A stretch of DNA of 64,000 nt from Clostridium sp. 'White wine YQ' (lineage in GTDB: Bacteria > Bacillota > Clostridia > Clostridiales > Clostridiaceae). Below, one piece after another: positions 54,955-63,392 of this stretch. The stretch covers positions 609,318-673,317 of the forward strand of contig NZ_JAQYUU010000001.1 in the NCBI RefSeq assembly GCF_028728205.1, read 5' to 3'. Below the pieces are notes generated by a model, which was not told the origin of the DNA, did not search any database, and saw only the letters and a program-made list of their open reading frames with translations. The stretch's first letter is position 1, and every line of letters starts with the position of its first letter. The position numbers and the translations under genes were made by a program.

Positions 54955-55782
54955 ATGATAAAATTAGGAGAATATAATGAACTAAGGGTCTCAAAGGAAC
55001 GTGACTTTGGTATTTTTGTTACAGATGGGGAACAAGAAATTTTAATTCCAAAGGGAAGTCTTGCAGGTGAAAAACATAATATAGACGAAACTATAAAGGT
55101 ATTTATATATAGGGATTCTGAAGATAGAATTATAGGAACATTAAAAAAACCATTAGGAACATGCTTCGAAATATCTTATCTAAAGGTAGTTGACATAACT
55201 AGCATTGGAGCATTTGCGGATATAGGTATAGGAAGAGATGTACTAATACCGCTTAAAGAACAACTATATAAATTACATACTGGACAAAAATATCTTTTAT
55301 ATTTATATATTGATAAGACAGGAAGAATAGCTGCAACTACTGATATTGAGGATTATTTAGAGGTTGCTACTAATTATAAGATAGATGATGAAGTTACAGC
55401 TGTGGTTTATGAGATAAATGAAAATAACACATTGAAATTAGCTGTAGATAATAAGTATAAGGCATTAATGCTAAAAAATGAATATTACGACTATATTCCA
55501 ATGGGAGAAGAGCTGAAGCTTAGAATTAGAAGAATCTATGAAGATGGAACTTTAGGATTAACTACAAGAAAAAGAAAATTAGATGAAAGAGAAGTTTTAA
55601 TAGAGAAGATATTAAAAGCTTTAACAGAAAATGGGGGATCTATTTCTTTTAATGACAAATCAAATCCAGAAGATATTAGAAGAGAGTTTAACACAAGCAA
55701 AAATTACTTCAAAATGACATTAGGAGCATTGATGAAGCAAGGAAAGATATATCAAGATGAAAGAGGTACTCACTTAAAATAG
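54955..55782 (+). CDS. cvfB: CvfB-family S1 RNA-binding protein
   Basis: 275 aa from ATG 54955 (MIKLGEYNELRVSKERDFG); the earlier frame start lies inside the upstream gene. Contains S1-type beta-barrels (TSIGAFADIGIGRDVLIPL; DGTLGLTTRKR) and a C-terminal winged helix (NTSKNYFKMTLGALMKQGKI), the CvfB/YitL plan. In Staphylococcus CvfB influences virulence-gene expression by binding RNA. Coupled to the carbonic anhydrase-like gene. Confidence 0.88.
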   Translation: MIKLGEYNELRVSKERDFGIFVTDGEQEILIPKGSLAGEKHNIDETIKVFIYRDSEDRIIGTLKKPLGTCFEISYLKVVDITSIGAFADIGIGRDVLIPLKEQLYKLHTGQKYLLYLYIDKTGRIAATTDIEDYLEVATNYKIDDEVTAVVYEINENNTLKLAVDNKYKALMLKNEYYDYIPMGEELKLRIRRIYEDGTLGLTTRKRKLDEREVLIEKILKALTENGGSISFNDKSNPEDIRREFNTSKNYFKMTLGALMKQGKIYQDERGTHLK

Positions 55783-55805
55783 TAATTTAACTTGATAAAT
55801 ATAGA

Positions 55806-55876
55806 AGGCAGGTAATAATCTTATTAAAGTTTAAAATGCTTTAATATAGGATTTTTTTACCTGTCTTATTTTTGTT
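55806..55876 (+). terminator. Long hairpin terminator after cvfB
   Basis: AGGCAGGTAA pairs with TTACCTGTCT, and inside it ATTAAAG pairs with CTTTAAT; followed by TATTTTTGTT. Confidence 0.8.
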
Positions 55877-55884
55877 ATATTTTA

Positions 55885-55896
55885 GGGACGGTTAAC
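55885..55896 (+). repeat. Single REP half-site
   Basis: GGGACGGTTAAC, the same core as the two REPIN-like pairs, here unpaired and followed by AAAT. It lies between the cvfB terminator and the ribosome site (AAAGGAG) of the MBL-fold gene. Confidence 0.8.
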
Positions 55897-55924
55897 AAAT
55901 AATATCAATTAAAGGAGTGAGAAT

Positions 55925-56743
55925 ATGAGGAAAATTTATATATTTTTATTATCTGTATTTTTAGCAGTAACATTTAGCCATAAATATGTACTTGCTTCAG
56001 ATTTAGACGTTAAAGTGCATTTTATTGATACTGGACAAAGTGATTGTATTCTTATAGAAAGTGGAGAAAAGTCATATTTAATAGATAGTGGAGAAGAAAA
56101 AAACAGTGCTAAAATTTTAAGCTATTTAAATAAACGTGGAATTAATAAACTTGATTTTATAATCTTGACACATTATCACCAGGATCATTATGGTGGACTT
56201 TTTAATATAACAAGCAAAATAAAGACTAATATGGTGTATGTACCTAGATATTTTGTAATTGAAGAGGAGAAAAATAAAGCCTTATCATCTTTGTTAAAAA
56301 ATAAAATTTCCTATAAAGTCATAGAAAAAGAATGGAAATATAAAGATGGATCTGTAGATTTAAAGGTTTTAGCACCTTCAAAAGGACATGATTCACTAGA
56401 AAACAATAATTCATTGGTTATAAAAGGAATATTAAATGGGAAAAGTTATTTATTTATGGCTGATTGTGAGTTTGATGAGGAAAAGGAACTGCTTAGTAGA
56501 GATATAGCAAATATCGATGTATTAAAGCTAGGTCATCATGGATTTGATACATCGTCATCAGAGGAATTATTAAGAATAATCAATCCTAAATATACAGTAA
56601 TAACTTGCAACGGGAATGAAAGTCCAGAAATTCAAGTATTAGAAAGATTAAAAAGACTGGATACCGTTATATTAAGAACAGATAGGTGTGGAGATATCGA
56701 AATTATAAATAGCCAGGAAAAGAATTTGCAAATGTCATTATAG
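55925..56743 (+). CDS. Secreted ComEC-type metallo-beta-lactamase-fold protein
   Basis: 272 aa. N-terminal signal peptide (KIYIFLLSVFLAVTFSHKYVLA) without a lipobox Cys, so probably released or membrane-anchored by the uncleaved helix. HFIDTGQSDCIL (the usual Gly of VGQGD is Ser), ILTHYHQDHYGG, LFMADCEFDEE (usual Gly before Asp is Ala) and KLGHHGFDTSSS. Paralogue of the lipoprotein at 47189-48046, with which it shares the fold and export. Own ribosome site AAAGGAGTG. Confidence 0.88.
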   Translation: MRKIYIFLLSVFLAVTFSHKYVLASDLDVKVHFIDTGQSDCILIESGEKSYLIDSGEEKNSAKILSYLNKRGINKLDFIILTHYHQDHYGGLFNITSKIKTNMVYVPRYFVIEEEKNKALSSLLKNKISYKVIEKEWKYKDGSVDLKVLAPSKGHDSLENNNSLVIKGILNGKSYLFMADCEFDEEKELLSRDIANIDVLKLGHHGFDTSSSEELLRIINPKYTVITCNGNESPEIQVLERLKRLDTVILRTDRCGDIEIINSQEKNLQMSL

Positions 56744-56885
56744 AAGAGTATTAAAGCATTAAACCCTGCGGTCTTAGAAAGTAAAAAGGTTGAGACAAAT
56801 GTTTGTAAGTAGATTAAAAAATACACTCATAAAGCAATTGAAGTTTTACATTAATAATGTATAATAAATTTGAGGGGGAATTCAT

Positions 56886-57308
56886 TTGGAGATTAAGGGT
56901 TTAGGAAAAAATACTAGAGTTACAAGCGAAAGAAAAATACAAAGTTCAAGAAAAGATTTTTCCCAAAGCTTCAGTCAAGCTAGAGATCGTAGAAGTGGTG
57001 AAGAACTGAAGAAAATGATTGAAGATATCAAGAAGAAAGGGAATCGTCTTGTACTTACAAAAACTTATGCAGATGTTGCAAGTTATAAAAGGATGATTAA
57101 AGAATACTTACAATCTGTTTTAGAATATATGTATGGTGTTAAGCAAGATATTAGTTTTTGGCAGACACAGTATTTTATTACTGTTGATATAATTGATTCG
57201 AGATTAGAAGAATTAACTCAAATGCTTTTAAGTGATGAGATGGAAAACATAAACATAGCGTCAACAGTTGATGAAATACAAGGGTTGATTGTTGATATAT
57301 ATAGATAA
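56886..57308 (+). CDS. YaaR family protein (DUF327)
   Basis: 140 aa from TTG at 56886 after GAGGGGGAA. A charged N-terminus (TSERKIQSSRKDFSQSF) then helices with LVLTKTYADVASYKRMIKEY and LEYMYGVKQDISFW, typical of YaaR/DUF327. Function in Firmicutes is not established. Single gene. Confidence 0.88.
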   Translation: MEIKGLGKNTRVTSERKIQSSRKDFSQSFSQARDRRSGEELKKMIEDIKKKGNRLVLTKTYADVASYKRMIKEYLQSVLEYMYGVKQDISFWQTQYFITVDIIDSRLEELTQMLLSDEMENINIASTVDEIQGLIVDIYR

Positions 57309-57322
57309 ATATTTTACATATT

Positions 57323-57373
57323 AAAAGGGTGAATGGTGTATGCATTTATTAAGAGCAACACCATTCACCTTTA
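57323..57373. terminator. Bidirectional terminator between yaaR-like gene and nadE
   Basis: AAAGG-GTGAATGGTGT pairs with ACACCATTCACCTTT with one bulge, loop about 18 bases; both genes end here. Confidence 0.85.
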
Positions 57374-57375
57374 AG

Positions 57376-59292
57376 TTATTGTAATTTATTTACCCAATCG
57401 TTAGAAGATGCATCTGATGGCATTCTCCAGTCTCCTCTAGGTGATAAGGAGATTGTACCTACTTTTGGACCATCAGGTAAGGCACTTCTTTTGAATTGTT
57501 GAGAGAAAAATCTATTTATAAATTTACTAAGCCATTTCTTTATAGTTTCTTCATCATAATCGTCTTTAAAGGCTTCCTTAGCTAAGAATAAAATTCTCTC
57601 AGGAGTAGAGCCATGTCTTATGAAATGATATAAGAAAAAGTCATGTAGTTCATAAGGACCAACTATGTCTTCAGTTTTTTGAGCAATTTCACCTTTATCA
57701 TCTTTAGGTAATAGCTCAGGGGAAACAGGTGTATCTAATATGTCTAAAAGAGTATCCTTAACTTCTTTAGTTGATTCATAATCAGCTACATATTTAACCA
57801 AATATCTTACTAAAGTTTTTGGTATTGATGTATTAACGGCATACATGCTCATATGATCACCATTATATGTGCACCAGCCTAAGGCTAATTCAGACAAATC
57901 TCCAGTTCCAATTAATATACCACCTTCTTTATTTGCGATATCCATAAGTATTTGAGTTCTTTCTCTTGCTTGAACATTTTCATAAGTTACATCATGTTTA
58001 TTTTTATCATGACCTATATCTTCAAAATGTTTTAAGCAAGCATCTACGATGTTGATTTCTCTTAGGTCGCAATTAAGTTCTCTGCATAAAGTCAGAGCAT
58101 TATTGTATGTTCTATCTGTGGTTCCAAATCCAGGCATTGTTATTGTAATAATATTTTTTGAATCTAAACCTAATAATTTAAAGGTTTTAACAATAACCAA
58201 AAGTGCTAGAGTAGAATCTAATCCTCCAGAAATTCCAATAACAGCTTTATTTGAATATGTATGTTCTAGCCTTTTAGCTAATGCAGATGCCTGAATATTA
58301 AATATTTCTTTACATCTAAATTCTCTCTCTATATCTGAGGAAGGGACAAATGGATGTTTTGCAATATAACGATTAAAATTAGAAATTTTAGTATTCTTAT
58401 ACTGGAAACTTATTAATTCAGGTTCAAAAGGTAGTGATTTATAGGAATCTCTAAAACTAATATTTTTAGTTCTTTCTGAATTTAATTTAAATAGATCGAT
58501 AAAACTATAAACAATTTCGTTTTCCCTTTGGAAACGTTCATTTTCAATTAATGTTGAACCATATTCACTTATTAATAAATGCCCTGAGAAAAGTAAATCT
58601 GTTGAAGATTCATATACTCCAGACGAAGAGTATATATAACCGCTCATACAACGAGCACTTTGATTCTCAACTAAGGATTTTCTATAGGTGCTTTTAGATA
58701 CTAATTCGTTTGAAGCTGATGGATTACAAATAATATTTGCACCGGCTAAAGAAAGATACGAAGAAGGTGGTATTGTTACCCATAGATCTTCACATATTTC
58801 AACCCCAACTTTAACATCACCACATCCAAAAATAATATTTGTTCCAAAAGGTATTTCTTTTTGAAAAGATAAATCCACTTTTTTACTAGTAACTGATAAT
58901 CCCTCAGTAAACCAACGCTTTTCATAGAATTCTGTATAATTTGGGATATAAGATTTTGGAATAATTCCAAGAATTTTACCTTCAAATATAACAAAAGCAC
59001 AGTTATATAATGTATAATTAACTAATAGTGGTGAACCAACTATTATCAATAAATCTTTGTTTTTTGAATTTTCGCAAATATTTTTTATTGATGAGTATGA
59101 ATTTTCGATTAGATTCCATTGCGTGAATAAATCTCCACAGGTGTATGAGGTTGTGGCTAGCTCAGGAAAGACAATAATTTTAGCATTATTTGCTTCTGCT
59201 TCATTCATTTGTTTGATTATATTTTCTAAGTTATATTGCACATCTGCTACTTTGGTTTTAGGGCAAGCTGCTGCAACTTTTATAAAGTCCAT
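57376..59292 (-). CDS. nadE: Glutamine-dependent NAD+ synthetase
   Basis: Converts deamido-NAD to NAD+ using glutamine and ATP. 638 aa, the two-domain form. N-terminal nitrilase-type glutaminase with triad E44 (VFPELATTSYTC), K113 (IIPKSYIP) and C167 (VEICEDLW); C-terminal synthetase with the PP-loop ISGGLDSTLAL and GDLSELALGWCTYNGDHM. Single gene with its own terminator. Confidence 0.96.
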   Translation of the reverse strand: MDFIKVAAACPKTKVADVQYNLENIIKQMNEAEANNAKIIVFPELATTSYTCGDLFTQWNLIENSYSSIKNICENSKNKDLLIIVGSPLLVNYTLYNCAFVIFEGKILGIIPKSYIPNYTEFYEKRWFTEGLSVTSKKVDLSFQKEIPFGTNIIFGCGDVKVGVEICEDLWVTIPPSSYLSLAGANIICNPSASNELVSKSTYRKSLVENQSARCMSGYIYSSSGVYESSTDLLFSGHLLISEYGSTLIENERFQRENEIVYSFIDLFKLNSERTKNISFRDSYKSLPFEPELISFQYKNTKISNFNRYIAKHPFVPSSDIEREFRCKEIFNIQASALAKRLEHTYSNKAVIGISGGLDSTLALLVIVKTFKLLGLDSKNIITITMPGFGTTDRTYNNALTLCRELNCDLREINIVDACLKHFEDIGHDKNKHDVTYENVQARERTQILMDIANKEGGILIGTGDLSELALGWCTYNGDHMSMYAVNTSIPKTLVRYLVKYVADYESTKEVKDTLLDILDTPVSPELLPKDDKGEIAQKTEDIVGPYELHDFFLYHFIRHGSTPERILFLAKEAFKDDYDEETIKKWLSKFINRFFSQQFKRSALPDGPKVGTISLSPRGDWRMPSDASSNDWVNKLQ

Positions 59293-59549
59293 TGAATCAT
59301 CTCCATTTAATTTTTATATAAGTTAATTTTAAAATTTATAATTTTATCATCAGACAATTAATTAAAATTTAAATCATTTCATAAACTTATAATAATTAGA
59401 AAACTGAAGAAAATCAATGAAAAAAAGAGAAAAGATTTATATAACAAACAAAAGAGATATTAAATACCCTTTAAAAGGTTAGAAAATAATTTGTAAAATG
59501 ATTTTTAATAAAGTATATTATATATATAGTTGTAAAGGAGAGGAGAAAT

Positions 59550-59990
59550 ATGGAAAGTACTTATGTGATTGTTTGGTTATTAGTCGCTATTGGATTTTTT
59601 GCCATTGATATTTTTACTTCAGCTTTTCTTTTTGTATGGTTTGGACTTGGTGCATTAATTGCTATGATAGGTGCAATACTTGGAATACCACTAGAAATTC
59701 AAATAATACTATTTTTGGTTGCAAGTTTAGTATCAACATCTTTAGGTTATCCTTGGGCAAGAAAGAGATTTAAGGTTAATGTTAAAAAAACTAAAACAAG
59801 AGACGAAGAGCAAATAGGAGCAATAGGTAAAGCCGAAAAAGATATAGTAAACGAAGGAGAAATAAAGCTTGATGGAGTTTTGTGGAAAGCTATAAATACT
59901 GGAAACAAGATAAATAAAGGGGACAGTTATAAGATTTTACAGTTTAAAGGAAATAAAATTATGATTGAAAAAGTGGAGGAGGATTTATAA
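59550..59990 (+). CDS. NfeD-family membrane protein
   Basis: 146 aa. Two or three N-terminal membrane helices (VIVWLLVAIGFFAIDIF, FGLGALIAMIGAILGI) and a C-terminal OB-fold domain (IGAIGKAEKDIVNEGEIKLDG ... NKINKGDSYKIL). This is the short NfeD1b form that partners SPFH proteins. Its stop overlaps the ATG of the next gene by one base. Confidence 0.9.
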   Translation: MESTYVIVWLLVAIGFFAIDIFTSAFLFVWFGLGALIAMIGAILGIPLEIQIILFLVASLVSTSLGYPWARKRFKVNVKKTKTRDEEQIGAIGKAEKDIVNEGEIKLDGVLWKAINTGNKINKGDSYKILQFKGNKIMIEKVEEDL

Positions 59991-60925
59991 TGATTACACT
60001 AATTATTATTGGAGTATTGGCATTTATTTTGCTATTGATAGTTGTATCATCAATTAAAATAGTAAATACAGGTTACTTATTCGTTTTAGAGAGGTTTGGA
60101 CAATTTCATAGAGTTTTAGAACCAGGTTGGCATTTTACAATACCTTTTGCTGATTTTGTTAGAAAGAAAGTTTCAACAAAGCAACAAATATTAGACATTC
60201 AGCCACAAGCTGTTATCACAAAGGATAATGTTAAAATATCAATAGACAATGTTATCTTCTACAGAGTTTTAAGCGCAAAAGATGCTGTTTATAATATAGA
60301 AGATTTTAAATCAGGTATAATTTATTCAACCATAACCAATATGAGAAATATTGTTGGAAATATGACATTAGATGAAGTATTATCTGGAAGAGATATTATT
60401 AACCAAGAACTACTTAAGGTTGTTGATGACATAACTGATGCATATGGTATAAAGATTCTATCAGTTGAAATTAAGAATATTATTCCACCAGCTGAAATTC
60501 AACAAGCTATGGAAAAGCAAATGAAGGCTGAAAGAGATAAGAGAGCTGTTATTTTGGAAGCAGAAGGAGCTAGACAATCTTCTATTGAAAGAGCAGAAGG
60601 TGAAAAGCAGTCTAAGATTTTACAAGCAGAAGCTGAAAAGCAAGCTAACATTAGAAGAGCTGAAGGTTTAAAAGAATCTCAATTATTAGAGGCTGAAGGT
60701 AAAGCTAGAGCAATTGAAGTTGTTGCAAAAGCTCAAGCAGAAGCAGTATCATTAGTTAACAGAGCTATAATTGAATCAGGTACTAATGAACAAGTTATAG
60801 CACTAAAACAAGTTGAAGCGCTTCAAGAAATGGCTAAAAACCCAGCTAATAAGCTTATTCTACCAAATGAAACTTTGTCATCATTAGGAAGTATAGCAGC
60901 TATAGCTGAAACATTGAAGAAATAA
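59990..60925 (+). CDS. SPFH/band 7 (stomatin-like, QmcA) membrane protein
   Basis: 311 aa. N-terminal membrane helix, the SPFH/PHB domain (TGYLFVLERFGQFHRVLEPG, SIDNVIFYRVLSAKDAVYNI), then a long Ala/Glu-rich coiled coil (AEGARQSSIERAEGEKQSKI ...). Such proteins organise membrane microdomains and associate with NfeD, as the overlap with the preceding gene suggests. Confidence 0.94.
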   Translation: MITLIIIGVLAFILLLIVVSSIKIVNTGYLFVLERFGQFHRVLEPGWHFTIPFADFVRKKVSTKQQILDIQPQAVITKDNVKISIDNVIFYRVLSAKDAVYNIEDFKSGIIYSTITNMRNIVGNMTLDEVLSGRDIINQELLKVVDDITDAYGIKILSVEIKNIIPPAEIQQAMEKQMKAERDKRAVILEAEGARQSSIERAEGEKQSKILQAEAEKQANIRRAEGLKESQLLEAEGKARAIEVVAKAQAEAVSLVNRAIIESGTNEQVIALKQVEALQEMAKNPANKLILPNETLSSLGSIAAIAETLKK

Positions 60926-60929
60926 AATT

Positions 60930-60976
60930 GGGGACGGTTAACATTTTTTTATATAAAATTAAATGTTAACCGTCCC
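60930..60976. repeat. REPIN-like inverted pair upstream of the RAYT gene, also terminator-shaped
   Basis: GGGGACGGTTAACATTT (60930-60946) and AAATGTTAACCGTCCC (60961-60976) form a long stem with an A/T loop, followed by TTTTTAT. It lies 5 bases after the SPFH stop and 61 bases before the transposase, so it may also terminate the upstream operon. Twenty-one bases ending at 60976 (AAATTAAATGTTAACCGTCCC) recur identically inside alr. Confidence 0.88.
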
Positions 60977-61037
60977 TTTTTATATTTGATTAACATCAAA
61001 CTATTTTGTCAATACTTCGAATAAAGGAGTTGATAAA

Positions 61038-61958
61038 ATGCCTAGATCTGCAAGAATAAAGTTATCAAATGGGTTATATCACGTCATGATAAGAAGTATT
61101 AGCGAAATAAAGCTATTTAGAAGAGATGAAGATAAGGTGGCATACCTAAAAATAGTAAGGGAACTTCAGAATACATTTAAATTCAAAATTTATAGCTATT
61201 GTCTTATGAGTACTCACGGCCATTTCATTTTAGATTCTTATGGTGCAGATATATCTAAAATAATGCATTCTATAAACTCAAAATATGCCAGATATTATAA
61301 TAAAAAATATAAAAGGCATGGGCATCTATTCCAAGACAGATTTAAAAGTAAGTTAATTACAAACGATAGATATATACTCAATTTATCACTATACATACAT
61401 AAGAATCCATTAGATATGAAGAAATATATGCATAGCCCAGAAAAATACAGGTTTTCTAGTTTGTCTGTGTTCCTAGGTATCAAAAGCGATGAGTTTAATA
61501 TATTAGATGAAGGATACTTATTATCTATGTTAACTAATAATTTAGATGATGCTAAAAATAGATATCGAAAAATGTTTTATGTAAATGACAACTCCTTAGG
61601 TAAAATTGTGGATTTGAATAAAGATGTAAATTTATATGTAAGTGGAAGAGATCCAATTGTGAGAAAGTATGATTTTATCACCATATTAAACTTCATTGAA
61701 AGTAAATATAAGATTAGTAGGAAGCTTATAATAGCAAAATTTATCAGAGAATGTAAAAACTTCAAAGCTATTTTAATTGCAATGGTAAGATGTTTATGTA
61801 ACCTGCAAATCAATCAAATATCGAAATTAATAGGTAACATTACTGATTCTAGAACATCGTATCTTGGAATTTTAGGAATAGAGCTATTAACAAATAATAA
61901 AGTTTATGAAGGATTAATAGAAGAATTTATAAAAATAAATGAACCAGTAATGGCATAA
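61038..61958 (+). CDS. REP-associated tyrosine transposase (RAYT, Y1/HUH)
   Basis: 306 aa. The opening MPRSARIKLSNGLYHVMIR is the RAYT N-terminal signature. The HUH-type metal motif is H60-G-H62 in LMSTHGHFIL (more often NHVHLL), and the tyrosine cluster SKYARYYNKKYKRHGHLFQ with the following DRF is the catalytic Y1 region. The C-terminal half (about residues 165-306) is a helical domain seen in many RAYTs and may bind DNA. AAAGGAG precedes the ATG. RAYTs process REP hairpins near their own gene, and a matching inverted pair lies directly upstream. Not flanked by insertion-sequence ends; it appears single-copy in this window. Confidence 0.92.
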   Translation: MPRSARIKLSNGLYHVMIRSISEIKLFRRDEDKVAYLKIVRELQNTFKFKIYSYCLMSTHGHFILDSYGADISKIMHSINSKYARYYNKKYKRHGHLFQDRFKSKLITNDRYILNLSLYIHKNPLDMKKYMHSPEKYRFSSLSVFLGIKSDEFNILDEGYLLSMLTNNLDDAKNRYRKMFYVNDNSLGKIVDLNKDVNLYVSGRDPIVRKYDFITILNFIESKYKISRKLIIAKFIRECKNFKAILIAMVRCLCNLQINQISKLIGNITDSRTSYLGILGIELLTNNKVYEGLIEEFIKINEPVMA

Positions 61959-62069
61959 TTTAAAAAGAAATACTTAATCTTAATGCATTTTAACAGGGAA
62001 AATTGTACAAGACCCTAAAATAAGATAACAGTTGTAAAAAAATAATATAATGAATAATTTGAGTGCAAA

Positions 62070-62138
62070 TGGATATAATAATACTACTTAAGGGCTACGT
62101 AGGTCCAACCATTGGAATATATCCAATGGTATTTTTTT
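62070..62138 (+). promoter_or_regulatory. Leader-like terminator with competing pairing, upstream of alr
   Basis: ACCATTGGA (62108-62116) and TCCAATGGT (62122-62130) followed by ATTTTTTTAT form an intrinsic terminator. TGGATATA (62070-62077) can pair instead with TATATCCA (62118-62125), disrupting it. Between them is the palindrome CTACGTAG. A second promoter-like TTGATATAAT region lies closer to alr, so this could be a separate small RNA or an attenuator. Confidence 0.45.
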
Positions 62139-62242
62139 ATGAAATTTACTCGATTAATAATGTATTCAAGTAATAAATATGTATAAGATTAATGAAATTT
62201 GATATAATCAATCTAATAAATTGTTTTTGAAGGAGCAGAATG

Positions 62243-63295
62243 ATGAAAGGTCTTACATGTGAAATATCTTTAAATAATGTTGAACATAATTTAAATCTTG
62301 TAAAAAAATTAAATGGTGAAAAAAAAGTGATAGGTGTAATTAAGGCAAATGCTTATGGTCTTGGCCTTGAAGGAATTTCCGATTTCTTAAAGGACAAGGT
62401 AGACTATCTAGCAGTAGCAGAACTTGATGAAGCTAAAAGAATATCACAAGATGTGGAAGTATTGATATTAAGTCCCCTTGTAAAAGAAGAGGATTTCCTA
62501 ATTGACCAAGATAATATTATTTTTACAATAGATAATGAAGAGTTAATTGATAAAATCCCAGAAAATAAGGATCTTAAAGTTCACATATACGTTGATACTG
62601 GCATGAATAGAATGGGAATTAAACCTGAAAATTTGGACAAGGTAATTGATAAATTAAATGTTAACCGTCCCCAAGTTTTAGTTCACGGTATTTATACTCA
62701 TTTACATAATACTAAAAATGTTAAGTATACACTTAAGCAAATTAGTGTATTTAAGAAAGCTTGCGAAAAGTATATTGGAAAAATTCCTGTGATTCATGCT
62801 CTTAATTCTTCCGGAAGCATAAATGATGAGATAAGAAATGCTTGTGATTTTACTAATGCGGTTAGAGTTGGAAATATACTTTATGGTTATGATGGTTTAG
62901 ATAAGGGCTTTAAGAAGACGTATAATTATTATGCAGAAATAATTAACATTTGTGAAGTTAAAGCTGGAGAGCATGTTGGATATAGTTGCGTATATAAAGC
63001 TAAAAGAAATATGAAGGTTGGAGTTTTAGGTATTGGAAATATAGAACATATAGGTTTTAGCAGAGATGTTAAACATAATATTTTTTATGATTTGTTAAAA
63101 GTAATTTATAATCATATAAAATATAGACCAATTATATTTTCTAAGAATGGTGGAATTAGAATAGTTAGTAAACCTAATATGAATATTACTTTAGTGGACG
63201 CAACTAATCTGGATAAAAATGAAAAGCTTAGAATAGAAATATCCCCTATATTGGCTGAAAGTAGCATACCTAAGATTTACAAATACGAACAATAA
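62243..63295 (+). CDS. Alanine racemase family PLP enzyme with a REP half-site in its coding sequence
   Basis: About 350 aa; I use the second of two adjacent ATGs, seven bases after AAGGAG. VIKANAYGLG carries the PLP lysine and VGYSCVYKA the catalytic Tyr of the alanine racemase fold type III; VDTGMNRMG and LVHGIYTHLHN are also typical. The C-terminal domain is divergent (IGFSRDVKHNIF), so the amino acid used is not certain. Codons 137-146, which read KLNVNRPQVL, are the REP half-site AATGTTAACCGTCCCC and flanks, translated in frame just before the HGIYTHL motif. Confidence 0.85.
   Translation: MKGLTCEISLNNVEHNLNLVKKLNGEKKVIGVIKANAYGLGLEGISDFLKDKVDYLAVAELDEAKRISQDVEVLILSPLVKEEDFLIDQDNIIFTIDNEELIDKIPENKDLKVHIYVDTGMNRMGIKPENLDKVIDKLNVNRPQVLVHGIYTHLHNTKNVKYTLKQISVFKKACEKYIGKIPVIHALNSSGSINDEIRNACDFTNAVRVGNILYGYDGLDKGFKKTYNYYAEIINICEVKAGEHVGYSCVYKAKRNMKVGVLGIGNIEHIGFSRDVKHNIFYDLLKVIYNHIKYRPIIFSKNGGIRIVSKPNMNITLVDATNLDKNEKLRIEISPILAESSIPKIYKYEQ
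62651..62680 (+). repeat. REP half-site inside alr
   Basis: ATGTTAACCGTCCCC core at 62658-62672. The left side, AAATTAAATGTTAACCGTCCC, equals bases 60956-60976 by the RAYT gene. The right side, AATGTTAACCGTCCCC and then AAGTTTTA, equals bases from 47168 onwards. No inverted partner is seen in the gene. Confidence 0.85.
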
Positions 63296-63358
63296 AATCT
63301 AAAATTGCGTTTATAATTCGACATATAACGAAAGAAATGTTAAAAAAACTTAATATAG

Positions 63359-63387
63359 TTGACAATTACAAAAACAGATGGTAATCT
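63359..63387 (+). promoter_or_regulatory. Promoter of purL
   Basis: TTGACA (63359-63364) and TAATCT (63382-63387) are 17 bases apart, placing the start near 63394. Confidence 0.8.
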
Positions 63388-63392
63388 AAGGA

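Noticed and set aside
59417..59482. 21-codon open reading frame between nadE and the NfeD gene
   Set aside because: No ribosome site, very short and Lys-rich by A/T bias. The interval 59293-59549 otherwise shows only A/T-rich promoter-like sequence.
61038..61958. Ordinary IS200/IS605 insertion sequence
   Set aside because: No second gene (tnpB), no left and right subterminal hairpins of an IS, and the protein has the RAYT N-terminus and extended C-terminus.
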